Assembly: GCF_023264675.1 (NCBI RefSeq)
Contig: NZ_JAHFVG010000055.1
Location: forward strand, 1 to 37,564
DNA length: 37,564 nucleotides
Direction of reading: 5' to 3'
Origin: Rhodococcus sp. (in: high G+C Gram-positive bacteria)
GTDB lineage: Bacteria; Actinomycetota; Actinomycetes; Mycobacteriales; Mycobacteriaceae
The notes below the pieces were generated by a model that worked only from the letters and a program-made list of their open reading frames with translations, had not been told where the DNA came from and searched no databases. Below, piece after piece: positions 1 to 9,019 of the stretch. How positions within the stretch are numbered: position 1 is the first letter of the stretch; the number at the start of each line of letters is the position of its first letter. The translations under genes were made by a program, and so were the position numbers.

Positions 1-119
1 ATGCGCTATCCAGTCAGGGATCGCAGCGCTCACTGGATAAGGCCGGACGTGTGCTCGAGAACTCGGAGTTGCACTGCAGTGCACTTCTGACATCGTGCAG
101 CCGTCTTCTGAAACTGACA
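1..119. mobile_element. Terminal end of a second Tn402-like transposon (element extends left of the window)
   Basis: Read on the minus strand from 119 leftwards, the sequence begins TGTCAGTTTCAGAAGA, identical over 16 bases to both ends of the complete transposon at 12854-26314. It continues with CGGCTGCACG, close to the CGACTGCACT of the left end of that element. A second, weaker repeat (TGTCAGAAGTGCACTGCAG) follows near 76-94, matching the doubled repeats expected of TniA-binding ends. The orientation puts the body of this element outside the window. The 5 bases after the end (120-124) are TTGAT; the matching duplication, if any, would lie beyond position 1. Confidence 0.7.
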
Positions 120-221
120 TTGATCTGTCCGACCTAGACGGCCCCTATCCCCTGTTCGGACCCGAGCGGCATTCTGCAAAGAGGCCGATTGTCCGGGCCG
201 CTCCTGTGTCTCACAGATCGG

Positions 222-249
222 TGCCCCAGAAACGGTCGTTTCTGGGGCA
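222..249. repeat. Perfect 13-bp inverted repeat with a 2-bp centre
   Basis: The arms TGCCCCAGAAACG (222-234) and CGTTTCTGGGGCA (237-249) are perfect inverse complements around a central GT. This geometry, two 12-13 bp half sites around a dinucleotide, is that of crossover sites for serine recombinases. A related but imperfect palindrome lies at 10530-10551. It could instead be an operator. No gene is supported in the rest of 120-455. Confidence 0.55.
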
Positions 250-455
250 TATCGACGGGCGGGAGTTAAGCCCACGTTCGTGGCACCGGCCATCCCTCAG
301 GACAGTGCGGACGGCTGTCCCTTTATACAGACCACTAGCCCGGTCCTGTCTCTCGGAACAACGAACTGGGGTCGTCGCCGATGAGATCTGGGTAAATGCG
401 TCGGCGCTGGCGGGTAACGTCCGCTCTCATCGACCCAGAAGGGGGGTCCACCGTA

Positions 456-1090
456 ATGGCGACGACGGAGGCAGGCGATGGCGAGGTGCTCGTCGAGTAC
501 CTCACGGCTGAGATCACTGAGATGCACGCTGCCCCGGACGGATGGCCGAGGCATGTGGAACTGGCGTTGATCGATGCGGTCCTGTCGATCAGAGCGGTCT
601 ACGGAGTCTCTGCCGACACGGGCGTACGCGGCGCGATCAAGCGGTACAAGGCCGAGTCCGGCAGGCAAAGTTGGGACGACCTCGGTGTACTGGGCGAGGC
701 CGACCCGCAGTGGCTTCAGACGGTGCTCGGCAACAAGCAGAAGACCGGGGGTGTGCCGAAGGCTGAGGCGATCGTCTCTGCTGCTGGCCGGCTCGCGGCG
801 TCGGGCGCGCATCCGACATCGATCGGGACTCGGCAGCGCAGCGAGCCGCATACTGCGGAACTCGCGGCTTGGGCCCGGTGACGTGGGATTACTTCCTCAT
901 GCTGGTCGGCCATGACGGCGTCAAAGCCGATACTCTCGTCACTCGATTCGTGGTGGAGGCGTTGGGTCGCAGACTCGGGGGCGAAGAAGTTTCACGGCTG
1001 GTGACCGACGCTGCGAGGCGGATGGACATGTCGGTGTCGGCACTCGACCACTCGATCTGGCGGCACATGAGTAGACCTCGGAAGAGCTAG
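456..1090 (+). pseudogene. HhH-GPD/DNA-glycosylase-like protein, frameshifted
   Basis: The reading frame from ATG 456, preceded by an AGAAGGGGGG ribosome-binding site, encodes an alpha-helical protein up to about position 810. There the meaningful sequence moves to the frame that continues to the stop at 1090. The second frame reads RGLGPVTWDYFLMLVGHDG, a helix-hairpin-helix-like segment typical of the HhH-GPD base-excision fold, continuous in sense with the first frame (KAEAIVSAAGRLAASGA). The shift fits loss of one base between about 800 and 850. Reconstructed length is about 210 residues. The family assignment rests on the GLGPVTWDYF segment and is moderate. A translated product from the first frame alone (456-881) would lack this segment. 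It sits just upstream of nuclease and restriction genes, so it may have belonged to the same island. Confidence 0.6.
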
Positions 1091-1171
1091 TTCCGTTCAT
1101 CTGTCCGATCGAGGAAGGATTTCCTTGGCCATCGATTTTGAGTTCATCGGCATCTCGACGCATCGAGTGCG

Positions 1172-1840
1172 ATGCTGCACCACGACCACGGGACCCGGTA
1201 TGCGCCCGAGGTGGACGAATGCACGTCGATCGAGCTCACGAACCACCGCGACCCACCCGTGACAGCACCGAAGAGTGGCGACGAGCCCTTCACACAGCGG
1301 GGCCAGTCGATCGGATCGGACCTTCGCCAGTTCTGGCGTTGGGCGTTCTCGGATCTCATCGGTAACGCCCAACGCGGTGTTCTCGCCGAATACATCGTCG
1401 GACTCGCACTCGGATGCGTAGCCGATGGGGTCCGAGTGGAGTGGGATGCTTCTGATCTACTGACCGAAGGGGGAATTCGCGTCGAGGTGAAATCGTCTGC
1501 TTACCTGCAAAGTTGGAAGCAGGAGAGGTTGTCGACGATCAGCTTCGGGATCCGGCCAACGAACGGGTGGGACGCGACGACGAACACAATTGCCGCGGAG
1601 CGGAAGCGGCAGGCCGACGTCTACGTCTTCTGTGTCTTCAAACAGACCGATCGGGCCACCGCCGACCCGCTCGACCTAGACCAGTGGGACTTCTACGTGG
1701 TGTCCACCCAGCGCCTCAACTCCACGTTCGGGGAGCAGAAGTCGATTGTGTTGAGCAGTCTGCTCTCGCACGATCCCGTCGAATGTTCGTTCTCCGAACT
1801 TGCCAGTGCTGTCCAGGCGGCGGCGCGCGAACAATCTTGA
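1172..1840 (+). CDS. PD-(D/E)XK nuclease-like hypothetical protein
   Basis: This 222-residue protein contains VRVEWDASDLLTEGGIRVEVKSS around residues 89-111, in which an acidic residue followed by E-V-K fits the catalytic core of PD-(D/E)XK nucleases; the upstream helix GNAQRGVLAEYIVG (about 64-77) fits the first core helix. Substrate and partners are unknown. It lies between the frameshifted HhH-like gene and a type ISP-like restriction enzyme on the same strand, so a defence or DNA-processing role is inferred from motif and context. The first ATG is used; it has no strong ribosome-binding site and GTG 1259 is an alternative. A 211-base gap without a recognised gene follows. Confidence 0.7.
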   Translation: MLHHDHGTRYAPEVDECTSIELTNHRDPPVTAPKSGDEPFTQRGQSIGSDLRQFWRWAFSDLIGNAQRGVLAEYIVGLALGCVADGVRVEWDASDLLTEGGIRVEVKSSAYLQSWKQERLSTISFGIRPTNGWDATTNTIAAERKRQADVYVFCVFKQTDRATADPLDLDQWDFYVVSTQRLNSTFGEQKSIVLSSLLSHDPVECSFSELASAVQAAAREQS

Positions 1841-2051
1841 CTCCGACCGTGCAGGCTTCGCGGCGGCACGCCCCTTCGCACTCGAGGATGCGACACCGGA
1901 GCTTTCCGCGTCTCTACCAGGGACACTCTGCTGGGCCACGACCTCTTCAGTCACCGAAACGCCGAAGAGTCCTCATGAATGGCGGTTGTCGTCGATGTAA
2001 GCGGCATACTCGGTCTGATCGTCCCCGACGTTGAGGTGGTTTCGGTAGGTC

Positions 2052-3491
2052 ATGGCGAGTGTGCACGAGGTTATCGAAGCGTTCCGCGGTGAGCCGTCGA
2101 ATTCGGAGCGGGGCACCAAGTTCGAGCAGCTGATGGTTCGGTACTTTGAGCTCGATCCGACGCTGGCGCAGCAGTACGAGCAGGTGTGGCGATGGATCGA
2201 CTGGCCCGACCGTCAAGGTAAGGCCGACACCGGCATCGACCTGGTCGCCCGCGAACGCGACACCGGCGACTACACCGCGATCCAGTGCAAGTTCTACGAA
2301 CCGACCACCACGTTGAGCAAAGGCGACCTCGACTCGTTCTTCACCGCCTCCGGACAAACATTTCCCACCGCCGATGGGGAACGGTCGTTCACCAACCGCG
2401 TGATCATCTCCACCACCGACCGCTGGGGAAAGAACGCCGAAGACGCCGTCAACCACCAGACCATCCCCGTCCAACGGATCGGTCTGGCCGAGATCGCCGA
2501 AGCCCCCATCGACTGGGACATCGCATGGCCGCAGGGCGAGCTGACGGTCGAGTTGAGCGAAGCGGTCCGTAACGAACCCCGCGCACACCAGGTCGAGGCG
2601 ATCGACGCGGTCTTCGCCGGGTTCTCCGCCGGCAACGACCGCGGCAAACTGATCATGGCCTGCGGAACGGGAAAGACGTTCACCGCACTCAAGATCGCCG
2701 AACGCACGGCTGCCGAGGCCGGCGGTAGTGCACGCATCCTGTTCGCCGTCCCTTCCATCTCCCTGCTCTCGCAAACACTTCGAGAGTGGACCGCGCAAAC
2801 CCAGCTCGACATCCGCGCGTTCGCCGTGTGCTCGGACTCGAAAGTCTCCCGCTCCGCCGAGGACTACAGCACCGTCGACGTCGCGATCCCGGTGACCACC
2901 GACCCCGACAACCTCTCATCGCACATGGCTCACCGCAAACGCTCCAAAGGACTGACCGTGGTGTTCACCACCTACCAGTCCCTGCCGACGGTCGCCGCGG
3001 CGCAAGGGCTGGGGGTGGATGCGTTCGATCTGGTGATCTGCGACGAAGCACACCGCACCACCGGCGTCACCGTCGCCGGTGCCGATGAATCGAACTTCGT
3101 CCGCGTCCACGACGCCGACTTCCTGAAAGCCTCACGTCGGCTGTACATGACAGCCACGCCCCGGATCTTCGACGACGCAGTCAAGGAGAAAGCCGCCGAC
3201 CACTCCGCCGAGTTGTCGTCCATGGACGACATCGACATCTTCGGGCCCGAGCTGCACCGATTGTCCTTCGGTGACGCCGTCGAACGGGGACTGCTCACCG
3301 ACTACAAGGTCATCGTGCTCACCGTTGACGAGGACCTCGTCGCCGCACCCATGCAGAAACAGCTCGCCGGGAACTTCGCCGAACTCCAACTCGACGACGC
3401 CTCCAAGATCGTCGGCTGCTGGAACGGTCTCGCCAAACGCGCCGGCCGCTCCCCGACGGAGACGGGTTCCCGATCGGCGCACCCCCGATGA
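2052..3491 (+). CDS. Type ISP-like restriction-modification enzyme, N-terminal part (nuclease + helicase), frameshifted
   Basis: This ORF carries an Mrr-like nuclease core (D63 in DTGIDLVAR and the Q78-C-K80 motif), then a superfamily 2 helicase domain with Walker A ACGTGKT (203-209) and DEAH at 331-334. Its last residues from about 468 onward are out of register: the true continuation reads GDGFPIGAPPMKRAVAFAKD in the frame of the next ORF. The break lies in or near the CCCC run at 3451-3454 and fits loss of one base. Intact relatives of the LlaGI/LlaBIII class are single proteins of roughly 1600 residues with nuclease, translocase, methylase and target recognition domains; the two ORFs together match that size. 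The ORF ends in an ATGA overlap with the downstream ORF, so coupled translation of two polypeptides is possible. Confidence 0.85.
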   Translation: MASVHEVIEAFRGEPSNSERGTKFEQLMVRYFELDPTLAQQYEQVWRWIDWPDRQGKADTGIDLVARERDTGDYTAIQCKFYEPTTTLSKGDLDSFFTASGQTFPTADGERSFTNRVIISTTDRWGKNAEDAVNHQTIPVQRIGLAEIAEAPIDWDIAWPQGELTVELSEAVRNEPRAHQVEAIDAVFAGFSAGNDRGKLIMACGTGKTFTALKIAERTAAEAGGSARILFAVPSISLLSQTLREWTAQTQLDIRAFAVCSDSKVSRSAEDYSTVDVAIPVTTDPDNLSSHMAHRKRSKGLTVVFTTYQSLPTVAAAQGLGVDAFDLVICDEAHRTTGVTVAGADESNFVRVHDADFLKASRRLYMTATPRIFDDAVKEKAADHSAELSSMDDIDIFGPELHRLSFGDAVERGLLTDYKVIVLTVDEDLVAAPMQKQLAGNFAELQLDDASKIVGCWNGLAKRAGRSPTETGSRSAHPR

Positions 3492-6400
3492 AGCGGGCCG
3501 TGGCGTTCGCAAAAGACATCGCCGCCTCCAAACAGGTCGCTGAAGTCTTTCCGGCAGTCGTCGACGCCTACCGCGCCCTCCTCGACGAGAACGAGAACGA
3601 TGGCGAACAGGTCGACGACACCAACCGAGACCTCGTCGTCTCCGCACGCCACGTCGACGGCACTTTCAACGCTCTGAAGCGCAACGAACAACTGTCCTGG
3701 CTCAAAGCGCCCGTCCCCGAGGGTGAATGCCGCATCCTGTCCAACGCACGCTGCCTGTCCGAGGGCGTCGACGTCCCGGCCCTCGATGCAGTGTTGTTCC
3801 TGCACCCCCGCAACTCCGTCGTCGACGTCGTCCAATCCGTCGGCCGCGTCATGCGCCTCTCCCCCGGCAAGGACTACGGATACATCATCCTGCCCGTCGC
3901 CGTGCCCGCCGGAGTGTCACCGTCGCAGGCCCTCGCTGACAACCGCCGCTTCAAGGTGGTGTGGCAGGTCCTCAACGCTTTACGGGCGCACGACGATCGG
4001 TTCAACGCGATGGTCAACTCCATCGCCCTCAACGCCACCACCAAACAAGCCAAAGCCGGCCAGGGCAACGATCGTCTGCTCGGCGGACACATCGGCCCCA
4101 CCACCGACTCCGACGAAACGATCGGCGACGGACACCCCACCCCAGACACGGATCCGAAGCCCGAGAGTGGCGAAGGCGGGGCTGGTGGGGTGGCGTCACA
4201 GATGGCGTTGTTCGCACTCTCGGAGTGGCAGGAAGCGATCTACGCCCGCATCGTCGACAAGGTCGGCACCCGCGTCTACTGGGAACAGTGGGCAGCCGAC
4301 GTCGCCGACATCGCCGCCGCCCAGATCGCCCGCATCAACGCCCTCCTCACCGGTGCCTCGCCAGAGACAGCCGAGCAGTTCGAGAAGTTCCTCATCGGAC
4401 TACGCGACAACCTCAACGACTCCATCAGCCGCGACGACGCAATCAGCATGCTCAGCCAACACCTGATCACCAAACCGGTGTTCGATGCCCTGTTCGCCGG
4501 CCACGACTTCGCCACACACAACCCCGTCTCGATCGTCATGCAGCAGATGCTCGACACACTCGGCGACGCCAACCTCGAATCGGAGACCACCGGTCTCGAC
4601 TCGTTCTACGACTCGGTGCGCATACGGGCCTCCGAAGTGACCAGCGCCGAAGGCAAACAGCAGGTCATCGCCGAGCTGTACGAGCGATTCTTCCGTGTCG
4701 CATTCAAAAAGCAATCCGACGCTCTCGGCATCGTCTACACCCCCGTCGAGATCGTCGACTTCATCCTCCGCGCCGCAGACCACGTCTCGAAGGAGCATTT
4801 CGGTAAGGGCCTCACCGACACCGGCGTCCATATACTCGACCCGTTCACCGGCACGGGCACCTTCCTCACCCGACTCTTGCAATCCGGGCTCATTCTCCCC
4901 GACGACCTTGCACGCAAGTACCGGGAAGAGTTGCACGCCAACGAGATCATGCTTCTCGCGTACTACATCGCCGCGGTCAATATCGAGACCACTTACCACG
5001 CGTTGATGATCCCGAGCGGTGAGGAAGGTCGGTACGAATCGTTCGAGGGAATCGTACTCGCCGATACATTCCAGATCTCCGAAGACGGCGACACCATGGA
5101 CGCGATCATGTTTCCGCAGAACAACGACCGCATCGTCCGCCAGCAGCGCGTACCGATCAACGTGGTCGTCGGGAACCCGCCTTACTCCGTCGGGCAGGAC
5201 AGCGCCAACGACGACAACGCCAACCTCAGCTACCCCACCCTCGACGGGCGAATCGCAGCAACCTACGCAGGCCGGTCGACTGCCACCAACAAGAACAGCC
5301 TCTACGACTCCTACTACCGCGCCTACCGATGGGCCACCGACCGCGTCGGCGACCACGGAATAGTCGCATTTGTCTCCAACGGAGGATGGATCAAGGGAAA
5401 CACCGCCGACGGGGTCCGTCTGAGCTTCGCCGACGAGTTCGCCCGTCTGTGGGTCTACAACCTTCGCGGCAACCAGCGCACCTCCGGCGAACTCTCCCGT
5501 AAGGAAGGTGGAAAGGTCTTCGGCTCCGGAAGCCGTTCCACCATTGCTATTTTCGTCGGAATCAAAGACATCGATCACAGCGGCCCGGTGCAGATCTACT
5601 ATCGCGACATCGGCGACTACCTCGACCGCGAACAGAAACTTCGTCTCGTTGCCGCGAACACCATCGACACTCTCGAATGGGACACCATCACCCCGAACAC
5701 CAGCGGCGACTGGATTGGCCAACGCGACGACACCTTCGGCACATGGCCAGCTATTGGGGCGAAGGAGCCCACTGGTCCGCGGATCTTCAACCGCTATTCT
5801 TCCGGCCTAAAAACCGGACGTGACCCCTGGGTGTACAGCTGGTCACGAACCCAACTGGGCACCCAGGTCGACGAGATCGCCGCTCAATATCGACATTGCC
5901 AAGCACTTCGCAACAGCACGACGCCACCCACCGACTCGGAAGAGCTGCTGCGGCAGAATCCGGACATGACCGGTACTGGACGAATCTCGTGGAACCGTAG
6001 CCTGAGGCAGCGTCTCGACCGCGGACTCGACTTGGTTCCTGACGAACAGTCGATCAGGCGGGGGGCGTACAGGCCCTTCACTCCGCAATGGGCGTACTTC
6101 GATACCGCCACCAGCGACATGATCTATCGATTGCCGTCTATGTTCCCGACACCCCATCAAAAGAACTACGGAATCGTTCTGACCGGTGCAGCATCCCACT
6201 TCGACTTCACTCCGTTCGCGACCGATTTGATTCCCAACCTGCACTTGCTCGACACCGGCCAATTTTTCCCCCGGTACACCTTCGAACGCACCGATGTCAC
6301 CGCAGCCGGTGAGCTCGAATTTGTCGCGGCAGCCGACGATTCGGAAATTGATGAGTGGGGTTACCGGCGAGTCGACAACATCACTGACGAAATCCACGCC

Positions 6401-6976
6401 GTCTACCGCGCTGCCCTGGGCGATTCGGTGACGAAGGACCAGATCTTCTGGTCGGTCTACGGGCAGCTGCATGTCCCCGGCTACAGAGAGACGTACGCGG
6501 CGGATCTGAAGAAGATGCTGCCCCACATCCCCACTCCTGAAAGCCTGGACCGTTTTACCCAGCTCGCCAACGCCGGCGAACAGCTCGGCGGCCTTCATAT
6601 GCGGTACGAGGACGCCGATCCATACCCACTGGACGTCGAAGTCAAGCCCGGTGTTGACGAACACGACCGTGAGACGTGGCGGGTTAGAAAGATGAAGTGG
6701 CCCAGCAAGTTCGACCACACTGCCATTGTCTACAACTCGAAGGTCACCATCACCGGAATCCCACCTGAGGCCGAGGAGTACATGCTCGGGCCACGGTCAG
6801 CGCTGGCATGGATTATCGACCGCTACCAGGTCAAGGCCGACAAACCGTCGGGGATAGTGAACGACCCGAACCTGTGGTGCGACGAACACGACGACCCGAC
6901 CTATATCGTCGAGCTCATCAAGAAGATCACCACCGTCGCCGTGGACACGATGAGCATCGTCGGCGAGCTCGCGTGA
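3488..6976 (+). CDS. Type ISP-like restriction-modification enzyme, C-terminal part (helicase, N6-adenine methylase, target recognition)
   Basis: The 1162-residue ORF opens inside the second RecA-like helicase domain (motif VI-like SVGRVMRLSPGKDYGY near 117-132). A helical coupler follows, then an adenine-specific DNA methyltransferase with the AdoMet-binding LDPFTGTGTF and the catalytic NPPY motif. The remaining C-terminal roughly 500 residues should be the target recognition part. It is the continuation of the ORF starting at 2052. Its ATG overlaps the previous stop as ATGA, so it may be made separately, though an isolated part would lack the nuclease and the ATP-binding lobe. If translated, the methylase could still modify its target. 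The mrr gene follows with a 4-base GTGA overlap, pointing to one transcript. Confidence 0.85.
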   Translation: MKRAVAFAKDIAASKQVAEVFPAVVDAYRALLDENENDGEQVDDTNRDLVVSARHVDGTFNALKRNEQLSWLKAPVPEGECRILSNARCLSEGVDVPALDAVLFLHPRNSVVDVVQSVGRVMRLSPGKDYGYIILPVAVPAGVSPSQALADNRRFKVVWQVLNALRAHDDRFNAMVNSIALNATTKQAKAGQGNDRLLGGHIGPTTDSDETIGDGHPTPDTDPKPESGEGGAGGVASQMALFALSEWQEAIYARIVDKVGTRVYWEQWAADVADIAAAQIARINALLTGASPETAEQFEKFLIGLRDNLNDSISRDDAISMLSQHLITKPVFDALFAGHDFATHNPVSIVMQQMLDTLGDANLESETTGLDSFYDSVRIRASEVTSAEGKQQVIAELYERFFRVAFKKQSDALGIVYTPVEIVDFILRAADHVSKEHFGKGLTDTGVHILDPFTGTGTFLTRLLQSGLILPDDLARKYREELHANEIMLLAYYIAAVNIETTYHALMIPSGEEGRYESFEGIVLADTFQISEDGDTMDAIMFPQNNDRIVRQQRVPINVVVGNPPYSVGQDSANDDNANLSYPTLDGRIAATYAGRSTATNKNSLYDSYYRAYRWATDRVGDHGIVAFVSNGGWIKGNTADGVRLSFADEFARLWVYNLRGNQRTSGELSRKEGGKVFGSGSRSTIAIFVGIKDIDHSGPVQIYYRDIGDYLDREQKLRLVAANTIDTLEWDTITPNTSGDWIGQRDDTFGTWPAIGAKEPTGPRIFNRYSSGLKTGRDPWVYSWSRTQLGTQVDEIAAQYRHCQALRNSTTPPTDSEELLRQNPDMTGTGRISWNRSLRQRLDRGLDLVPDEQSIRRGAYRPFTPQWAYFDTATSDMIYRLPSMFPTPHQKNYGIVLTGAASHFDFTPFATDLIPNLHLLDTGQFFPRYTFERTDVTAAGELEFVAAADDSEIDEWGYRRVDNITDEIHAVYRAALGDSVTKDQIFWSVYGQLHVPGYRETYAADLKKMLPHIPTPESLDRFTQLANAGEQLGGLHMRYEDADPYPLDVEVKPGVDEHDRETWRVRKMKWPSKFDHTAIVYNSKVTITGIPPEAEEYMLGPRSALAWIIDRYQVKADKPSGIVNDPNLWCDEHDDPTYIVELIKKITTVAVDTMSIVGELA

Positions 6977-7911
6977 CCATCCCTGACTACCAAACCCTCA
7001 TGCGTCCTATTTTGGTACTTCTCGCCGACGGTTCGGTGTGGCGGGCCCGCCGGATCAAAGAAGCTATGGCAGACGAGTTCGCACTGACGGATACAGAGCG
7101 CGGGCAGACCCTGCCCAGCGGGCGTCAAAGGACCATCAACAACCGGGTGGGGTGGTCACTGACGTATCTCGTGCAAGCGGGGCTCATCGCACGGCCGACG
7201 CGCGGGTTTGCGCAGATTACCGATGCGGGCCGGTCGGCGTTGGCGTCGAACCCATCTCGTATTGACGCCGCAGTGTTGGAGCAGTACCCAATGTTCCAAG
7301 AGTTCAAGGAGCGGTCCAGGGGGGCCACACAAGCCTCTCCAGGGCGTGACTTCTCCAATACCGCAGCACCAACAGACATCGTGGAATTGACCTCCACACC
7401 GAACGATCTGATGGAGCGTGCGGTCATCGTCAACCGCGCGGCGGTCGAGGCCGAGGTACTTGCCGAAGCACTGAAGGTGTCGCCCACCTCTTTCGAGGAT
7501 CTCGTCATCCGTTTACTGGAACGCATGGGTTACGGCCGCGCTGGTGCAGTGGAGCGGACCAGTGCGTCGGGGGACGCAGGGATCGATGGCATCATCAGTC
7601 AGGATCCGCTGGGTCTGGATCGGATCTACGTCCAGGCCAAACGGTACGCCGAGGATCGTGCAGTCGACCGCCCCCGTATTCACGAGTTCGCGGGCGCGCT
7701 TCTCGGCAAGCAGGGTGATCGCGGCGTATTCATCACCACCTCGCGGTTCACGTCGGGGGCGCAGATCGAAGCAGATCGCATCAATGCCCGAATCGAGCTG
7801 ATTGATGGAAAAAGATTGGCGCAGTTGCTCGTTCGGTACGAAGTCGGGGTTCAAGTCGAACAGACAGCTATTCTCTATCGCATCGACGACGACTTCTTTG
7901 AGTCGATATAA
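6973..7911 (+). CDS. mrr: Mrr-type restriction endonuclease
   Basis: This 312-residue protein matches the size and layout of Mrr, a type IV-like endonuclease of methylated DNA. The N-terminal winged-helix region (about residues 1-95) has the typical order of a regulatory helix, RTINNRVGWSLTYLVQAGL and TDAGRSAL. The C-terminal nuclease domain starts near 170 (SFEDLVIRLLERMGY) and carries DAGIDGII and the QAK motif in RIYVQAKRY, the catalytic D...QxK of the Mrr branch of PD-(D/E)XK. The GTG start overlaps the stop of the upstream methylase ORF as GTGA. The position suggests it is co-expressed with the type ISP-like enzyme, although Mrr proteins usually cut DNA with foreign methylation. The 207 bases after it hold no recognised gene. 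Confidence 0.9.
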   Translation: MTIPDYQTLMRPILVLLADGSVWRARRIKEAMADEFALTDTERGQTLPSGRQRTINNRVGWSLTYLVQAGLIARPTRGFAQITDAGRSALASNPSRIDAAVLEQYPMFQEFKERSRGATQASPGRDFSNTAAPTDIVELTSTPNDLMERAVIVNRAAVEAEVLAEALKVSPTSFEDLVIRLLERMGYGRAGAVERTSASGDAGIDGIISQDPLGLDRIYVQAKRYAEDRAVDRPRIHEFAGALLGKQGDRGVFITTSRFTSGAQIEADRINARIELIDGKRLAQLLVRYEVGVQVEQTAILYRIDDDFFESI

Positions 7912-8118
7912 CGGCCCGCCGCGCCGTCCAGCAACCCGGCTGCAACGTCGCCGTCGGGTTCAGCCCGTTCGATTCCGCCGGTCAAACGACTCGACCACTG
8001 CGTAAGCGAACTGCCGTCCAGCTCAGTGAAGTCGTCGCTGGTGTACGGCTCGTGGCGTCCTCATAACACCGGTCCCCGACCTGCTCTGCCAACTGCAGGA
8101 GTCAGAAGCGAAAGTGCG

Positions 8119-8718
8119 CTACCCACCTTTTGCGATCGCCAAGGCGTCTCGTTCTGCCCGCGCAAGGGCAAGGTTGCTGTAGATCGCAGATCGCCTCAAT
8201 CCACTGTTCTTACACAGTGTTTCGACTTTAAATTGCCGAGTTTCGTACATCTGGAGTAGGTAGGCTCGTTCCTCTGGTGTCAGGGTGTGCGGTCGACCCT
8301 TCATCTTGCCGGCCGCTGCTGCGGCCGCGATCGCGTCTCGGGTGCGGGCTCGGATCAGGTCGGACTCGAATTCGGCCATGAGGCCCAGCATCCCGGTGAA
8401 CATTTTGCCCATGGGATCAGCTGGGTCGTACATCTTGCCGTCGATCAACAGTGCCACTCCCCTGGCGGCGAGGCGGTTCACGGTTTCGTGGAGGTCTCCG
8501 GCCGATCGGGAGAGTCTGTCGAGTTTGGTGACGCAGAATTCGTCGCCTTCACGGCTGGCGTTGATGGCGTTTTCGAGTCCGGGGCGTTTTGCTTGCCGGC
8601 CGCTGACCGCGTGGTCGATATAGACCCGGTCGCGGTCGACACCGATTCTGGCGAGCAGACCAATTTGGATGGAGGTGTCCTGTCTGGCAGTGCTGCACCG
8701 CGCGTACCCGATCTTCAT
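8119..8718 (-). CDS. Serine resolvase/invertase family site-specific recombinase
   Basis: The protein has 199 residues, the usual length for small serine recombinases. The catalytic N-terminal domain begins MKIGYARCSTARQD with the nucleophile S9, followed by VTKLDRLSRS (about 63-72) and the E helix around FESDLIRARTRDAI (about 117-130). A C-terminal helix-turn-helix (about 150-185, ending in RRSAIYSNL) should bind the crossover site. The start is set by a GGAGGGG ribosome-binding site. A palindrome directly upstream (8733-8751) may be a binding site. Possible roles are plasmid or transposon dimer resolution, or inversion; no cognate transposase is adjacent. It is related to, but clearly different from, the broken resolvase at 12140-12757. 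Confidence 0.92.
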   Translation of the reverse strand: MKIGYARCSTARQDTSIQIGLLARIGVDRDRVYIDHAVSGRQAKRPGLENAINASREGDEFCVTKLDRLSRSAGDLHETVNRLAARGVALLIDGKMYDPADPMGKMFTGMLGLMAEFESDLIRARTRDAIAAAAAAGKMKGRPHTLTPEERAYLLQMYETRQFKVETLCKNSGLRRSAIYSNLALARAERDALAIAKGG

Positions 8719-8732
8719 GCCCCTCCGGCCTG

Positions 8733-8751
8733 CTGGACTCGATATGTCCAG
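8733..8751. promoter_or_regulatory. Palindrome upstream of resolvase (candidate res subsite or operator)
   Basis: CTGGAC and GTCCAG form a perfect 6-bp inverted repeat around TCGATAT, ending 15 bases before the resolvase start codon. Small serine resolvases commonly bind sites immediately upstream of their own gene. The shared heptamer CTCGATA also occurs at 26336-26342, in the flank of the transposon that once adjoined the other resolvase. Confidence 0.4.
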
Positions 8752-9019
8752 TAGAGACTACGGGAAGCCGGACCAATCAAGTGGACACTTCCAGCGGACG
8801 GTTTGGCTGAGAGAACGTCGTGGTCAATCACTCTCAGTAGCCCGTTTGCGCTCGTCCGGTATGACGATGGTCAAAACGCACACCCAAACCCGCAGAAAGC
8901 GACTCAGGCGAAGACTGCCCGGTGGTCGCTCGGTGAATTCATCTGTGTACGACTGAGCTGTCGGCGCAGCTCGCTAGGCTCTAAGAAGATACCGGACAGC
9001 ACGACAGATAGGACAAGGC

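Noticed and set aside
4400..5722. 440-codon minus-strand ORF
   Set aside because: Antisense of the methylase region of the type ISP-like gene; Val/Gly/Asp-rich without motif.
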